From Corynebacterium atrinae (GTDB taxonomy: Bacteria; Actinomycetota; Actinomycetes; Mycobacteriales; Mycobacteriaceae): a DNA stretch of 64,000 bases. The notes beneath the pieces were generated by a model. The model was not told the DNA's origin, did no database searches, and worked only from the letters and a program-made list of their open reading frames with translations. Location: assembly GCF_030408455.1 (NCBI RefSeq), contig NZ_CP046977.1, forward strand, positions 1,240,001 through 1,304,000, in the 5' to 3' direction. Shown piece after piece: positions 9,454-18,359 of this stretch; within the stretch, counting starts at the first letter, position 1, and every line of letters begins with the position of its first letter. The translations under genes and the position numbers were made by a program.

Positions 9454-10467
9454 ATGAATACTGCTGCCCCGAAAGGACGCGTCGCCATCGTCTACCACCC
9501 CGGGAAGGTAGAGCTGGATGAGCTGAAAGCTGCGGTAGCAGCGGCCGTCGATAAGCATGGATGGGGCGAGGTCGAGTGGTGGGAGACCACCAAGGACGAC
9601 CCCGGAGAGGGACCGGCGCGCGAGGCGGTCGCGCGGGGCGCGACCATGGTCGTGGCCTGCGGCGGGGATGGAACGGTGCGGGCGGCTGCGACGGGATTGC
9701 GGGATACGGGGGCGTCGTTAGGCGTGATTCCGCTGGGAACAGGCAACCTGCTGGCGCGCAACCTGAAGTTGCCGCTGAACATGGAAGAAGCGGTCGACGC
9801 GGTGTTCGGTGGGCAAGACGCGGCAATCGACCTGTGTACCGCTGCGGTGACCAGGCCGGATGGCAGTTCTGAGAGGTTTGATTTCGTCGTCATGGCGGGC
9901 GTCGGGGTTGATGCCCAAATGATTGTTAATACCGACGACGAGCTGAAAAGGAAGGTCGGATTCCTGGCCTACGGCGTGGCCATCGCGAAATCGTTGGCGG
10001 GCGGGAATCGGATTCGAGCGGAATACCGCATCGATGGAGGTCAGCCCGAGAAGACTAGGGTGCACTCGCTGATCGGCGGCAACTGCGGGGAGCTCGTCGG
10101 CGGACTGCCGTTGCTACCCGATGCCCAGGCTAATGACGGGATCTTCGACCTCGTGTTCATTCGACCCACGGGTGTGTTCGGCTGGGCGCAGATCGCCGGC
10201 AGGCTCATCCGCCAGGCAGGCGAGAAGGTCCGCCGCCGCTTGACCCGCAGCTCGGCCCCTGTGACTGGCGGCGCGCAAGACCTTAGTTCCCTGCGCTACC
10301 TCTCTGGGACTCACCTAGAGGCGACCCTCAAGCATCCCGAGGTTTTCGAGGTCGACGGTGAAGAAATTGGCCAGGTGACCGCCTTTAACATCAGCATTGA
10401 CCCCGGTGGATTAGTGGTGTGCCAATCCTCACCGCCGCCTGTGGAGGAGCCTGGCGAGGTGGCTTAG
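9454..10467 (+). CDS. Diacylglycerol/sphingosine-kinase-family lipid kinase
   Basis: DagK-catalytic-domain protein of 337 residues, likely phosphorylating a lipid such as diacylglycerol with ATP. The nucleotide-binding motif CGGDGTV, the following GVIPLGTGNLLARNL segment and the C-terminal beta-sandwich half ending EVDGEEIGQVTAFNI are the family hallmarks. The ATG at 9454 was chosen because upstream in-frame codons lie within the esterase gene. It lies 10 bases after the esterase stop, so it may be part of the same operon. Confidence 0.82.
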   Translation: MNTAAPKGRVAIVYHPGKVELDELKAAVAAAVDKHGWGEVEWWETTKDDPGEGPAREAVARGATMVVACGGDGTVRAAATGLRDTGASLGVIPLGTGNLLARNLKLPLNMEEAVDAVFGGQDAAIDLCTAAVTRPDGSSERFDFVVMAGVGVDAQMIVNTDDELKRKVGFLAYGVAIAKSLAGGNRIRAEYRIDGGQPEKTRVHSLIGGNCGELVGGLPLLPDAQANDGIFDLVFIRPTGVFGWAQIAGRLIRQAGEKVRRRLTRSSAPVTGGAQDLSSLRYLSGTHLEATLKHPEVFEVDGEEIGQVTAFNISIDPGGLVVCQSSPPPVEEPGEVA

Positions 10468-10580
10468 CGCCGGGGGGAGTTAAATGGGGGCGGCTGTTCC
10501 TTGTGACGGTTCCGCAAAGTAGATTGAAATGCGTATTAGATCACTACTTTGTTGGAAATCTGACTGTGAAGGACTACCCT

Positions 10581-11585
10581 ATGTTCTCCTCCCGCACTTC
10601 CCGCGCCCTGGCCGGCATTACCGCCGCCGTAGCGCTCACCCTCACCGCTTGCACCTCAGGCTCTGGCAGTTCTTCCTCCGACGCTTCGGGCGCGGACAAG
10701 GCTGGCGGGGAAAGCTACTCCATCGGTATCAACCAGCTCGTGCAGCACCCGGCGTTGGATGCCGCCACCGCGGGCTTCAAGGAGGCCTTTGCGGACGCAG
10801 GAGTTGACGTCGACTTCGACGAACAAAACGCAAATGGCGAGCAGTCCACCGCTCTGACCATCGCGCAGCAGTTCGCGAACTCGAACAAGGACCTCGTGCT
10901 TGCGGTGGCGACGCCCGCAGCCCAGGCCACCGCCCAGAACATCACCAACGTCCCCGTGCTGTTTACCGCGGTCACCGATGCTGAGTCTGCTGATCTAGTG
11001 GAATCCAATGAGGCCCCGGGCGCTAATGTCACCGGTACCTCCGATGCCGCTCCGATCGACGCCCAGCTCGAGTTGCTCAAGCAGCTTGTCCCGGATGCGA
11101 AGTCCGTCGGTATCGTCTACGCCTCCGGCGAGGTCAACTCCCAGGTCCAGGTCGACGCCGTCAAGGAAGCCGCTGCGCCGCTCGACCTCGAGATCAAGAC
11201 CCAGACGGTCACCACCGTCAACGAGATCCAGCAGGCTGTGGGTGCGCTTGGCGACGTCGACGCGATCTATGTCCCCACCGACAACATGGTCGTGTCCGGC
11301 ATCGCCTCCCTCATCCAGGTAGCCGAGCAGAACAAGATCCCGGTCATCGGCGCGGAAGCTGGCACCGTCGAGGGTGGCGCCGTAGCCACCCTGGGCATTG
11401 ACTACCATGAGCTCGGTCGCCAGACCGGTGAGATGGCCCTGCGCATTCTCCAGGATGGCGCTGATCCGGCCACCATGCCGGTCGAGACCGCTACGGAGTT
11501 TTCTTACGTCATCAACGAGGACGCCGCCGCCCGCCAGGGCGTCACCATTCCCGCCGAGATCCTCAGCGAGGCCGAAACCGTATGA
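10581..11585 (+). CDS. ABC importer substrate-binding lipoprotein (TrpX-like)
   Basis: Periplasmic-type binding protein anchored as a lipoprotein (signal with lipobox LTAC, about 22 residues). The mature part belongs to the ABC_sub_bind family (tryptophan/tyrosine-type importers, with the streptococcal TrpXYZ as the best known example): SIGINQLVQHPALDAATAGF at the start and the IYVPTDNMVVSG ligand-loop region later. The ATG at 10581 has a GAAGGA Shine-Dalgarno 6 bases away; a GTG at 10566 is less well supported. It is followed by permease and ATPase genes. The ligand (aromatic amino acid or other) is not proven. Confidence 0.82.
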   Translation: MFSSRTSRALAGITAAVALTLTACTSGSGSSSSDASGADKAGGESYSIGINQLVQHPALDAATAGFKEAFADAGVDVDFDEQNANGEQSTALTIAQQFANSNKDLVLAVATPAAQATAQNITNVPVLFTAVTDAESADLVESNEAPGANVTGTSDAAPIDAQLELLKQLVPDAKSVGIVYASGEVNSQVQVDAVKEAAAPLDLEIKTQTVTTVNEIQQAVGALGDVDAIYVPTDNMVVSGIASLIQVAEQNKIPVIGAEAGTVEGGAVATLGIDYHELGRQTGEMALRILQDGADPATMPVETATEFSYVINEDAAARQGVTIPAEILSEAETV

Positions 11586-12493
11586 TCGGCGCGGTCGAAG
11601 TCGGCCTTATCTACGGGGTCATGGCACTCGGCGTCTTCCTGACTTTCCGTGTGCTCAACTTCCCCGACTTGACGGTCGACGGCAGCTTTACGACGGGCGC
11701 GGCCACCGCCGCCGTAGGAATCCTCAACGGTTGGCATCCCGCGCTCGCTACGCTCGCCGGTTTCGGCACCGGATTCATCGCCGGTTGTGTCACTGGCCTG
11801 CTGCACACCAAGGGACGCATTGACGGCCTGCTTGCTGGCATCCTCACCATGATCGCGCTCTGGTCGATCAACCTGCGCATCATGGGCAGCGCCAACATCC
11901 CACTGTTGCGCCAAGACACGCTATTTACTCCGCTTCGCGAGGCAGGACTGCTCAACACCTGGGGCGGCGTCGGGGGACTGGCAGTGATCATGGCGGTGCT
12001 CGGCGCGCTCGTGGTGGGGTTCCTCAAAACCGACCTCGGCCTGTCGCTGCGCGCCACCGGTGATAACGGGCAGATGATCACCTCCTTCGGTGTGTCAACC
12101 GACTTCACCAAGACCCTGACTCTCGCGCTGTCCAATGGCCTTGTTGGCATGTGCGGTGCGCTCATCGCTCAATACCAAGGGTTCTCCGACATCTCCATGG
12201 GCATTGGCCTCATCCTCGTTGGCTTGGCTTCGGTCATCATGGGGCAGGCGATTTTTGGCCAGCGCAATCTCTGGCTCGCCGTTTACGCCGTCATCATCGG
12301 TGCTGTGATCTACCGCCTGATCATCTTCGCCGCGCTCCAGGTTGGCCTCAACCCCAACGACATGAAGCTCATTACGGCCTTGCTGGTGATCGTGGCGCTG
12401 CTCCTCCCAAGATTCAAAGCGATGGTCTCCGTCAAGCCAAAGTCACGAGCCGTCCGCACACCCGAGCCCGCCCTTGCCGCGAAGGGAGCCTGA
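11582..12493 (+). CDS. ABC importer permease (TrpY-like)
   Basis: Integral membrane permease of the branched-chain/ribose type (BPD_transp_2), 303 residues with about eight to nine hydrophobic helices. It starts in an ATGA overlap with the binding-protein gene and lies one base before the ATPase gene, giving the order binding protein, permease, ATPase typical of TrpXYZ-like systems. The conserved stretch NFPDLTVDGSFTTGAA in the first third is characteristic of this permease group. Confidence 0.85.
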   Translation: MIGAVEVGLIYGVMALGVFLTFRVLNFPDLTVDGSFTTGAATAAVGILNGWHPALATLAGFGTGFIAGCVTGLLHTKGRIDGLLAGILTMIALWSINLRIMGSANIPLLRQDTLFTPLREAGLLNTWGGVGGLAVIMAVLGALVVGFLKTDLGLSLRATGDNGQMITSFGVSTDFTKTLTLALSNGLVGMCGALIAQYQGFSDISMGIGLILVGLASVIMGQAIFGQRNLWLAVYAVIIGAVIYRLIIFAALQVGLNPNDMKLITALLVIVALLLPRFKAMVSVKPKSRAVRTPEPALAAKGA

Positions 12494-12494
12494 C

Positions 12495-13286
12495 ATGCTA
12501 CAAGTCACAGGCATCACCAAGACCTTCTTCCCCGGCACGGTCAACGAACGGGTCGCACTTCGAGATTTGTCGCTACAACTCGATGAAGGTGATTTCGTCA
12601 CCGTCATTGGCTCCAACGGCGCGGGCAAGTCAACCCTGCTCAACGCCGTCGCCGGGCGTCTGTTCGTCGACTCTGGTGACGTCATCATCGACGGCAAGCG
12701 GGTCAACAAACTCCCCGAATTCAAACGCGCCCGCTACGTCGGACGCGTCTTCCAGGACCCACTAGCCGGCACCGCACCGAACCTCACCATCGAGGAGAAC
12801 CTCTCCCTCGCGTGGCTGCGCGGTAAAGGCCGAGGGCTGGGACTTAGCCTCACCGCTAAAAGGCGCGCCGAGTTCATTGACCACCTCGCCTCCCTCGAAC
12901 TGGGCCTCGAGGACCGCCTGGGCGCCAAGGTGGGCCTCCTCTCTGGCGGCCAACGCCAAGCTCTGTCCCTCCTCATGGCGGGGTTCACCAACCCGCGCAT
13001 CATGCTTCTCGACGAGCACACCGCCGCCCTCGACCCCCAACGCGCCGACCTGGTCACCGCCCTGACCGAACGCATCGTCGCCGAAGGAAACCTGACCACC
13101 CTCATGGTCACCCACAACATGGAACAGGCCTTGCGACTCGGCAACCGCCTGATCATGATGCACGAAGGTCAGATCGTCTACGAGGCGAGCGCTGAGCATA
13201 AAGCCAAGCTCACCGTTCGTGATCTCCTGCAGGAATTCGCCAACATCAAGGGAGCAACCCTCTCGGACAAGGCCTTCCTCGGCTAG
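12495..13286 (+). CDS. ABC importer ATPase (TrpZ-like)
   Basis: Cytosolic ATP-binding subunit, 263 residues. Walker A GSNGAGKST, Q-loop FQDPLAGT, signature LLSGGQRQALSLLMA, Walker B MLLDEHTAALDP and H-loop VTHNMEQ are all intact. The start at 12495 was chosen because the upstream extension runs into the permease reading frame. A stem-loop about 20 bases after the stop probably ends the operon. Confidence 0.9.
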   Translation: MLQVTGITKTFFPGTVNERVALRDLSLQLDEGDFVTVIGSNGAGKSTLLNAVAGRLFVDSGDVIIDGKRVNKLPEFKRARYVGRVFQDPLAGTAPNLTIEENLSLAWLRGKGRGLGLSLTAKRRAEFIDHLASLELGLEDRLGAKVGLLSGGQRQALSLLMAGFTNPRIMLLDEHTAALDPQRADLVTALTERIVAEGNLTTLMVTHNMEQALRLGNRLIMMHEGQIVYEASAEHKAKLTVRDLLQEFANIKGATLSDKAFLG

Positions 13287-13303
13287 CTTGTCTGTTCGTG
13301 TCT

Positions 13304-13329
13304 GCCCCAGTGCTTAACCGCGCTGGGGC
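13304..13329 (+). terminator. Terminator-like hairpin after the ABC importer operon
   Basis: GCCCCAG pairs with CTGGGGC across a 12-base loop, 18 bases after the ATPase stop. It is followed by GTTCGCGTCTC, so the T tract is weak and Rho-independent termination is plausible but not certain. Confidence 0.55.
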
Positions 13330-13398
13330 GTTCGCGTCTCAGCAGAGGCGGAATTTTCTACAGGATTTTTCCCTCCAGCCCTTGCGGAGTTCGATGTT

Positions 13399-13424
13399 GT
13401 GTTCTAACATAGATATTAGAACAC
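13399..13424 (+). promoter_or_regulatory. Perfect 9-bp inverted repeat upstream of HNH gene
   Basis: GTGTTCTAA and TTAGAACAC face each other across an 8-base AT-rich spacer (CATAGATA), 31 bases before the GTG of the HNH-family gene. Size and position fit an operator overlapping the promoter. It does not match the actinobacterial SOS box (CGAAC-N4-GTTCG). Confidence 0.5.
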
Positions 13425-13455
13425 GCAAGCGAATTGCTTTAGGGGGTGAACGCGC

Positions 13456-14442
13456 GTGACCACCGAGATCTACCACTCACTAGTGGAAGAGCTACTCAAA
13501 CGCACACTCACCCGCGCCCAGTACTACTACGCTGTCAGCTCACCCGATGACCCTGTTGCTTGCCGGGGAACGCAGATGCGCCGCGACGACCACGAACTGT
13601 GGCAATCAGTCCTGCCCGGGGATGATGAGGACATCGACATCGTTCTCGCTAAGCTTCGGCGTTCTTTAGGGCGTGGGGATCAGTACCTCATGTCCGCGAT
13701 CAGTGCTCACCGCCGTCTCAACGAGCTTCCACAGGTAAAGGAAATCCAGGAGCACTACTTCCATCTCGATCTCCCCCGGCTCAAGGTCATCGATAGTGTC
13801 CTCTGTAAAGCAGACACGACTGTGTTAGAGCATGTGGATCTCATTGATACCGAACTAGCGGAGTTCCTGACCCCGACTCGGGCGAATCAGATCCTGCCGA
13901 CAGTGGGCAAGATCAAAAGCCGCCTTAATGCGATCATCACCATGCTTGATGAGAGTATTTCTGCTGAGGACCCCGCCCCTGCACCTGCTGATAGCGTCTC
14001 GATATCCTTCGTTGACGGCAGAGGCCTCCTGCACGCCGATCTTGATGGGGTCACAGCCCAAGAAATCGACCTCAGAGTGCGCAAGTATGCGATTACTCAC
14101 GGCGTCAGCCAAGCAGACGCACTCGTAGCGCTCATCAAAGGGGAGGGGTCAACGAATGTCACCCTCAACCTGTACAAGGCATCGGATATCCCGAATGCAC
14201 CTGGATGGGTCTCTGGGGTGGGGTATCTCACGCGTAAGCAGACTGAGGATCTTCTTAACCGGGTTGATGTCGAGATCGACTTGGATGAGATTGCCCAGAA
14301 GGTCTCGTATGCGTATGCCACCCCAGCAGATATTCGTTCCCTGGTCATCGGGTTGGATGGGGTCAAGTCCGCGGGAGTGGTGTTTCTGCCTTTCGATAAA
14401 ACAGGCAGGATGACGGTGCAAGGGCCGTCCCGAGCCCGGTAG
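13456..14442 (+). pseudogene. DUF222/HNH endonuclease gene, 5' part (IS-interrupted)
   Basis: The N-terminal 328 codons resemble the DUF222 region that precedes a C-terminal HNH nuclease in the actinobacterial 13E12/HNH family. I judge this mainly from the layout and the following HNH remnant. The reading frame ends abruptly (GPSRAR then TAG) 10 bases before the IS256 transposase stop, and the missing HNH part lies on the other side of that element at 15771-16211. The GTG start at 13456 follows a GGGGGTGAACGC stretch. The nuclease domain is gone from this piece, so it is most likely inactive. Confidence 0.7.
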
Positions 14443-15770
14443 TGGTGTCGACTCATGCGACCTCCTGAGTGGATTCGCCGGCATCGATGACGGTGGCGCT
14501 CATCATGGCCTTCGTCTGCTCCAGTGCCGTGAGCGACATGTAGCGCTTCTGCTGTATCCAATCGTCATGCTGCTCGGCCAGGACCGCGCCCACCAGACGC
14601 ACCACGGCGTCCCGGTTGGGGAAGATCCCGACGACGTCGGTACGCCGGCGGATCTCCCGGTTCAGCCGCTCGGTGGGGTTATTCGACCAGACTTTTTTCC
14701 ACACGCTCTTCGGGGCGTGGGTGAAGGCCAACAGCTCGTCTAGGGACTCCTCCAGGTAGTCGGCTACGTGCGGGAACTTCTGCTCGCAGAAGGTCACGAC
14801 TTCGCGGGCCTGGGCCCACACCGATGCTGCATCCGGTTGCTGGAAGATCGTGTGGAACATCGCCGATAATGTCGGCCACTGCGTCTTCGACACCAGCCCG
14901 GACAGGTTCTTCGCAAAATGAGTGCGGCACCGCTGCCACGACGCATTCGGCAGGACCTCGCCGATCGCGTGCTGGATACCCACGTGCGCATCACTGGTGA
15001 CCAGGTACACCTCATCTAGGCCCCGGGCCTTGAGATCGCGGAAGAAGCCGGTCCATGAGGCGACTGACTCGGATGTGGCGACCTGCATGCCCAGCAATTC
15101 CCGGTAGCCTTCGGCGTTGACGCCGGTGGCCAGCAGCACGGAGGTCTTGACCACCCGTCCGCCTTCGCGGACTTTCATGGTTAGGGCGTCACACGAGACG
15201 TAGAGATACGGGCTGGTATCCAGCGGCCGGGTGCGGAAATCCTCCACCATGGAGTCAAGATCCTTGGCCATCTCGGATACCTGCGACTTCGACAGGTTGG
15301 ATATCCCGAGGGTGGCGACCAGGTCGTTCATCCTGCGGGTGGACACGCCCTTCAGGTAGCAAGTGGCGATGACGGTGGTCAGGGCCCGTTCGGCTCGGGT
15401 GCGTCGTTCTAGCAGCCAGTCCGGAAAGAATGAGCCGGTGCGCAGCTTCGGCACGGCGACATCCACGGTGCCGACGCGGGTGTCGAGGTCGCGGTGGCGG
15501 TAGCCATTGCGGACGTTGACGCGAGCATCACTGGTGGTGGCGTAATCGGCGCCGCAGACCTGGTCGGCCTGGGTCGACAGAATCTGGTTGATGAAGCTTT
15601 GGAGCATCTCGCGCATCAGGTCCGGCGAGGCCTGGGAGAGTAGATCGTCGAGGTAGGTGGTCGGGTCGATAGAATGGGGGCCAGCGGCCATCGTGGGTTC
15701 CCTTTCGAGGAGAGGTAAGAGTTGATTCGAAAGGTACTGCGGTGGTCGCCCACATTTTCTCTGGGGGTCG
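14443..15770 (-). mobile_element. IS256-family insertion sequence (ends approximate)
   Basis: An element of about 1.3 kb containing one intact transposase, placed between the two halves of a DUF222/HNH gene. The ends are taken from where the host reading frame is lost and regained; clear terminal inverted repeats and a target duplication could not be fixed by eye, so the borders may be off by tens of bases. Confidence 0.75.
14453..15691 (-). CDS. IS256-family transposase (mutator type)
   Basis: Transposase_mut-family DDE transposase, 412 residues, apparently full length. Candidate catalytic residues are the Asp in VSCDALTMKV, the Asp in LVTSDAHVGIQ and the Glu in NNPTERLNREIRRR, which is the IS256 arrangement; the RCRTHFAKNL segment with its C/H residues is also typical. 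A purine-rich GAAAGGGAACCC stretch precedes the ATG on the minus strand. No frameshift or stop is seen, so the element may still be active. Confidence 0.92.
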   Translation of the reverse strand: MAAGPHSIDPTTYLDDLLSQASPDLMREMLQSFINQILSTQADQVCGADYATTSDARVNVRNGYRHRDLDTRVGTVDVAVPKLRTGSFFPDWLLERRTRAERALTTVIATCYLKGVSTRRMNDLVATLGISNLSKSQVSEMAKDLDSMVEDFRTRPLDTSPYLYVSCDALTMKVREGGRVVKTSVLLATGVNAEGYRELLGMQVATSESVASWTGFFRDLKARGLDEVYLVTSDAHVGIQHAIGEVLPNASWQRCRTHFAKNLSGLVSKTQWPTLSAMFHTIFQQPDAASVWAQAREVVTFCEQKFPHVADYLEESLDELLAFTHAPKSVWKKVWSNNPTERLNREIRRRTDVVGIFPNRDAVVRLVGAVLAEQHDDWIQQKRYMSLTALEQTKAMMSATVIDAGESTQEVA

Positions 15771-16211
15771 TCACCGGCAGTTACAGATACACCACGCTAG
15801 AGGACGTAACCGTTGGATGGGACGTGTGCGGTCGGTGGGTGTGATACTCCTGCTCATCGGGCTCAGATGGATCATCGGGTTAATCATGCTGATGGTGGGC
15901 CCACGACAGCAGCTAATTTGGCTGCGTTGTGTGTGAAGCATCATGCGATGAAAACCGACCGGCGGGTCACCTACGTCATGGACCCGGTGACGAGGCGAAA
16001 GTACTTCCTCTTCGATGATGGGTCCTGGGCGGAGTCCGAAGGCGACGGCCCACTAGCTCCGAGTGAACGGCGCTGGATGCAAACGGTGTCCCAACGCATC
16101 ACGAAGCGAAGAGCGAGGATTAGGTCGGAGTCCCAAACCCAAAAGACAGAACAGATTGAGCGGGAAGGTCCTCCGCCGCCTCCACCACCGGAGGAACCAC
16201 CACCGTTCTAG
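15771..16211 (+). pseudogene. DUF222/HNH endonuclease gene, 3' part
   Basis: The C-terminal HNH domain cut off from the gene at 13456. The frame from about 15771 reads RQLQIHHARGRNRW, then shifts near 15815 into a second frame carrying the nuclease core: CAVGGC, MDHRVNHADGGPT and LCVKHHAMKT, i.e. the Cys/His residues and the HNH histidines. It ends in a Pro-rich tail (PPPPPPPEEPPPF). So besides the IS insertion there is at least one single-base frameshift here. Confidence 0.7.
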
Positions 16212-16432
16212 ACATTAATGGCGGCGGAGAGTTGGCACGCTTGCATGCAAGTGGGGAAGTGCTGCTGCAATGCGGCTCACTAGCCAGAACCTCTCATATC
16301 TCTGATTCGTTCGGAGGTTTACCTATCGCTGCCTTCGAATTAAGGAAGTGTCGCGGGGCAACTTATCCCCGTCAAGCTTGATTTGTAAACCCTGTCTGAG
16401 ATCCGCAACAAGGAGTGGCAGGGTGAAATCGC

Positions 16433-16465
16433 GTGCCCAATTTGTGCCCAATCCGTGCCCAATGG
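16433..16465. repeat. Three tandem 11-bp repeats, GTGCCCAATNN
   Basis: GTGCCCAATTT, GTGCCCAATCC and GTGCCCAATGG follow one another without gaps. The TGGGCAC pattern on the minus strand is frequent in the 3' end of integrase genes next to tRNA attachment sites, but no integrase is recognisable here. Confidence 0.75.
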
Positions 16466-16534
16466 CACACCGGGCGGTTGATGATGCGGTGGCACGCCCT
16501 AGGATCAAAATGCGCCCTGAGCAGCAAACACGCC

Positions 16535-16563
16535 CGAAAAATAAAACAGGCCAGAGCCTGTTT
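16535..16563 (-). terminator. Rho-independent terminator of tRNA-Pro
   Basis: On the minus strand AAACAGGC-TCTG-GCCTGTTT forms a perfect 8-bp stem with a 4-base loop followed by TATTTTTC, about 20 bases downstream of the tRNA 3' end. Confidence 0.85.
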
Positions 16564-16584
16564 ATATGCCTTGACCTGCTGTTG

Positions 16585-16658
16585 TCGGACTGACAGGATT
16601 TGAACCTGCGACCCCTACACCCCCAGTGTAGTGCGCTACCAAACTGCGCCACAGTCCG
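16585..16658 (-). tRNA. tRNA-Pro (anticodon GGG)
   Basis: Read on the minus strand, the cloverleaf has acceptor stem CGGACTG/CAGTCCG, a D-arm with GCGC pairing, an anticodon stem CTACA/TGTAG around the loop CTGGGGG (anticodon GGG), and a T-arm with GGTTCAAATCC. Discriminator base A; CCA is not encoded. GGG reads the CCC and CCU proline codons. Confidence 0.96.
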
Positions 16659-16736
16659 CCGTTGCAGCATTTTGCAACTCGTTTAGGTTACAACAGTGTC
16701 ATCTGAAATGACGAATCTGCTGTTCATCGAACATTT

Positions 16737-17126
16737 TTAAGGCACGGCGCCCGTGGAGTAGTACCACTGGCCATTGATGCGGCGGAAGGTGGAGCGCTCC
16801 CGCTGGCTTCCGGCGGGGTCGCCTTTGTAGAAGGCTTCGAACTCGACGATGCCTTGAGGGTCAAGGGGTCCGCCCTCGACGACGTCGAGGATGTCGAGAC
16901 GGTAGAAGGTGACGGGGAGGTCGACGAGGGTCAGTTCGAAGGGGCGGGTGTCGGGGTCCCAGGTGCGGAGGAGATAGTCGGCATCTCGGGTTACAAACGC
17001 GGTGAAGCGGGAGCGCATGAGCGTTTCGGCGGTGGGGGCGAGGGCCCCGGCGTGGTACTTATGGCAGCATTCGCCGTATGTCAGGCCCGATCCGCAGGGA
17101 CATCGTCGGTCTAAGGGAAAGGTCAT
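16737..17126 (-). CDS. YchJ-like SEC-C domain protein (UPF0225)
   Basis: 129-residue cytosolic protein. An N-terminal SEC-C zinc-binding motif (CPCGSGLTYGECC) is followed by the YchJ/UPF0225 core, which has an NTF2-like fold, including TAETLMRSRFTAFV and FEAFYKGD. The molecular function of the family is unknown. The start was set at the ATG at 17126 because upstream codons encode only low-complexity Arg/His sequence; it overlaps the stop of the upstream hydrolase by four bases, suggesting coupling. Confidence 0.85.
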   Translation of the reverse strand: MTFPLDRRCPCGSGLTYGECCHKYHAGALAPTAETLMRSRFTAFVTRDADYLLRTWDPDTRPFELTLVDLPVTFYRLDILDVVEGGPLDPQGIVEFEAFYKGDPAGSQRERSTFRRINGQWYYSTGAVP

Positions 17127-18283
17127 GCCGACACGTCCATGATATTGGCTCCGGACAGCATTCCTTGGATGTTGGTGGAGGCGGCGGCGTCGAGAAGCTG
17201 GCGGTGTTGAGCTGTGGTGAGGCTGCCGATGAGTTCGACCTTGCGCTCGAAGGTGTTGTCGAAGACGTGGATGATGGTGACGCGGACGTCGTGAAGCTTC
17301 ATGCCACGCGCGGCGGCGCGGACGGCTTCGGAGGTGGCTGCGGCGAGAGCTGACATGAGTAGTTCCAGGGCGCTGACGCCGGCGCCTTTGCCACCGTCGC
17401 CCTTGGGGCGGTCGGTGACGATCGCTTCGCGGGAGGTCCGCACTACTGATCCCAGGCGGGTGCCGGCGGCGATGGTCGCCACGGCTTGGCCGTCGGAGAC
17501 GGGGGAGGGGACCTGCGTTGGTGTGAGGTAAGGGCGGGCCCATTCGGCGATCAACCGGCCGGCCCGTTGCGCGGTGGTTCCGCGGGTAAAGAGGTGGTCG
17601 GCTTTGTCGATGCTGACCAGTGATTTCGGGTAGCGGGTGAGGCGGAAGATGTTCTGGGCGTTTTCGACTCCGACGGTGTGGTCGACGGGGGAATGCAGCA
17701 GCATGAGCGGTTTGCGCAGAGTAGGCAGGTAGGACTGGGGGTCGGTGTCGGCGAGGTCCTCGAGGAACTCGCGGGAGATGACGATGTCGCGACCGCCGAG
17801 GACAACGGTGACGGAACCGTCCTCGTCGGCGTCTTTGACCCGTTCAGCGAAGTGGAGGACGGCGTGCGCAGGGTCGAAGGGGGCGCCCATCGTGGCCACC
17901 GCTTTGATGGAAGCCATCACCGGCTTGGTAGCTGCTTGCAGGACGGCGGCTCCGCCGAGGGAATGGCCGACGAGCAGCTGGGGCGCCTCGTAGTTGTCCG
18001 TCAGCCACTCGGAGGCGGCAATGATGTCGGCGACGTTTTGGCTAAAGCTGGTGTCGGCGAAGTTGCCTTCGGATTGTCCGAGGCCGGGGAAATCGAAACG
18101 CAGGGCGGCGATGCCGTGCTCGGCGAGGGTTTTGCACACTCGGGAGGCAGCGGGTGCGAAGCGTGAACAGGTAAAACAATGGGCGAACACCGCATAGGCG
18201 ACGGGGGTGGAGTCTGGGAAGTCAATCGTGCCGGCCATCGTAGTGCCTGTGCTGGAGGGCAATTTCACGCTCAGAGAATGCAT
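17123..18283 (-). CDS. Bifunctional alpha/beta hydrolase-OsmC-like protein
   Basis: 386-residue fusion. Residues about 1-250 are an alpha/beta hydrolase with nucleophile elbow GHSLGG, Asp in HSPVDHTVG and His in KADHLFTRG. Residues about 255-386 form an OsmC/Ohr-like domain. The two redox cysteines that OsmC/Ohr proteins use to reduce organic hydroperoxides are absent: the first position reads LMSALAAATSEAV and the second NIQGMLSGAN. The hydrolase-OsmC fusion itself is a known family. The ATG at 18283 (MHSLSVKLP) was chosen because it starts the conserved fold; the frame is open further upstream but looks non-coding. Confidence 0.82.
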   Translation of the reverse strand: MHSLSVKLPSSTGTTMAGTIDFPDSTPVAYAVFAHCFTCSRFAPAASRVCKTLAEHGIAALRFDFPGLGQSEGNFADTSFSQNVADIIAASEWLTDNYEAPQLLVGHSLGGAAVLQAATKPVMASIKAVATMGAPFDPAHAVLHFAERVKDADEDGSVTVVLGGRDIVISREFLEDLADTDPQSYLPTLRKPLMLLHSPVDHTVGVENAQNIFRLTRYPKSLVSIDKADHLFTRGTTAQRAGRLIAEWARPYLTPTQVPSPVSDGQAVATIAAGTRLGSVVRTSREAIVTDRPKGDGGKGAGVSALELLMSALAAATSEAVRAAARGMKLHDVRVTIIHVFDNTFERKVELIGSLTTAQHRQLLDAAASTNIQGMLSGANIMDVSA

Positions 18284-18359
18284 GGGCTCATGGTAGTTGA
18301 GTCGCCTTAAACTACTGTGGAGACGACGATTTAAGCAGCAATTCATAAGGAGTGGGTCC

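Larger units (their letters stand above)
16212..16584. other. Gene-free gap beside tRNA-Pro
   Basis: No convincing gene. It holds the 12-bp palindrome CTTGCATGCAAG (16240-16251), a small GGGG/CCCC stem near 16355-16370, three 11-bp tandem repeats (16433-16465) and the tRNA terminator. A 3' tRNA flank with such repeats could be an old integration scar. Confidence 0.5.
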
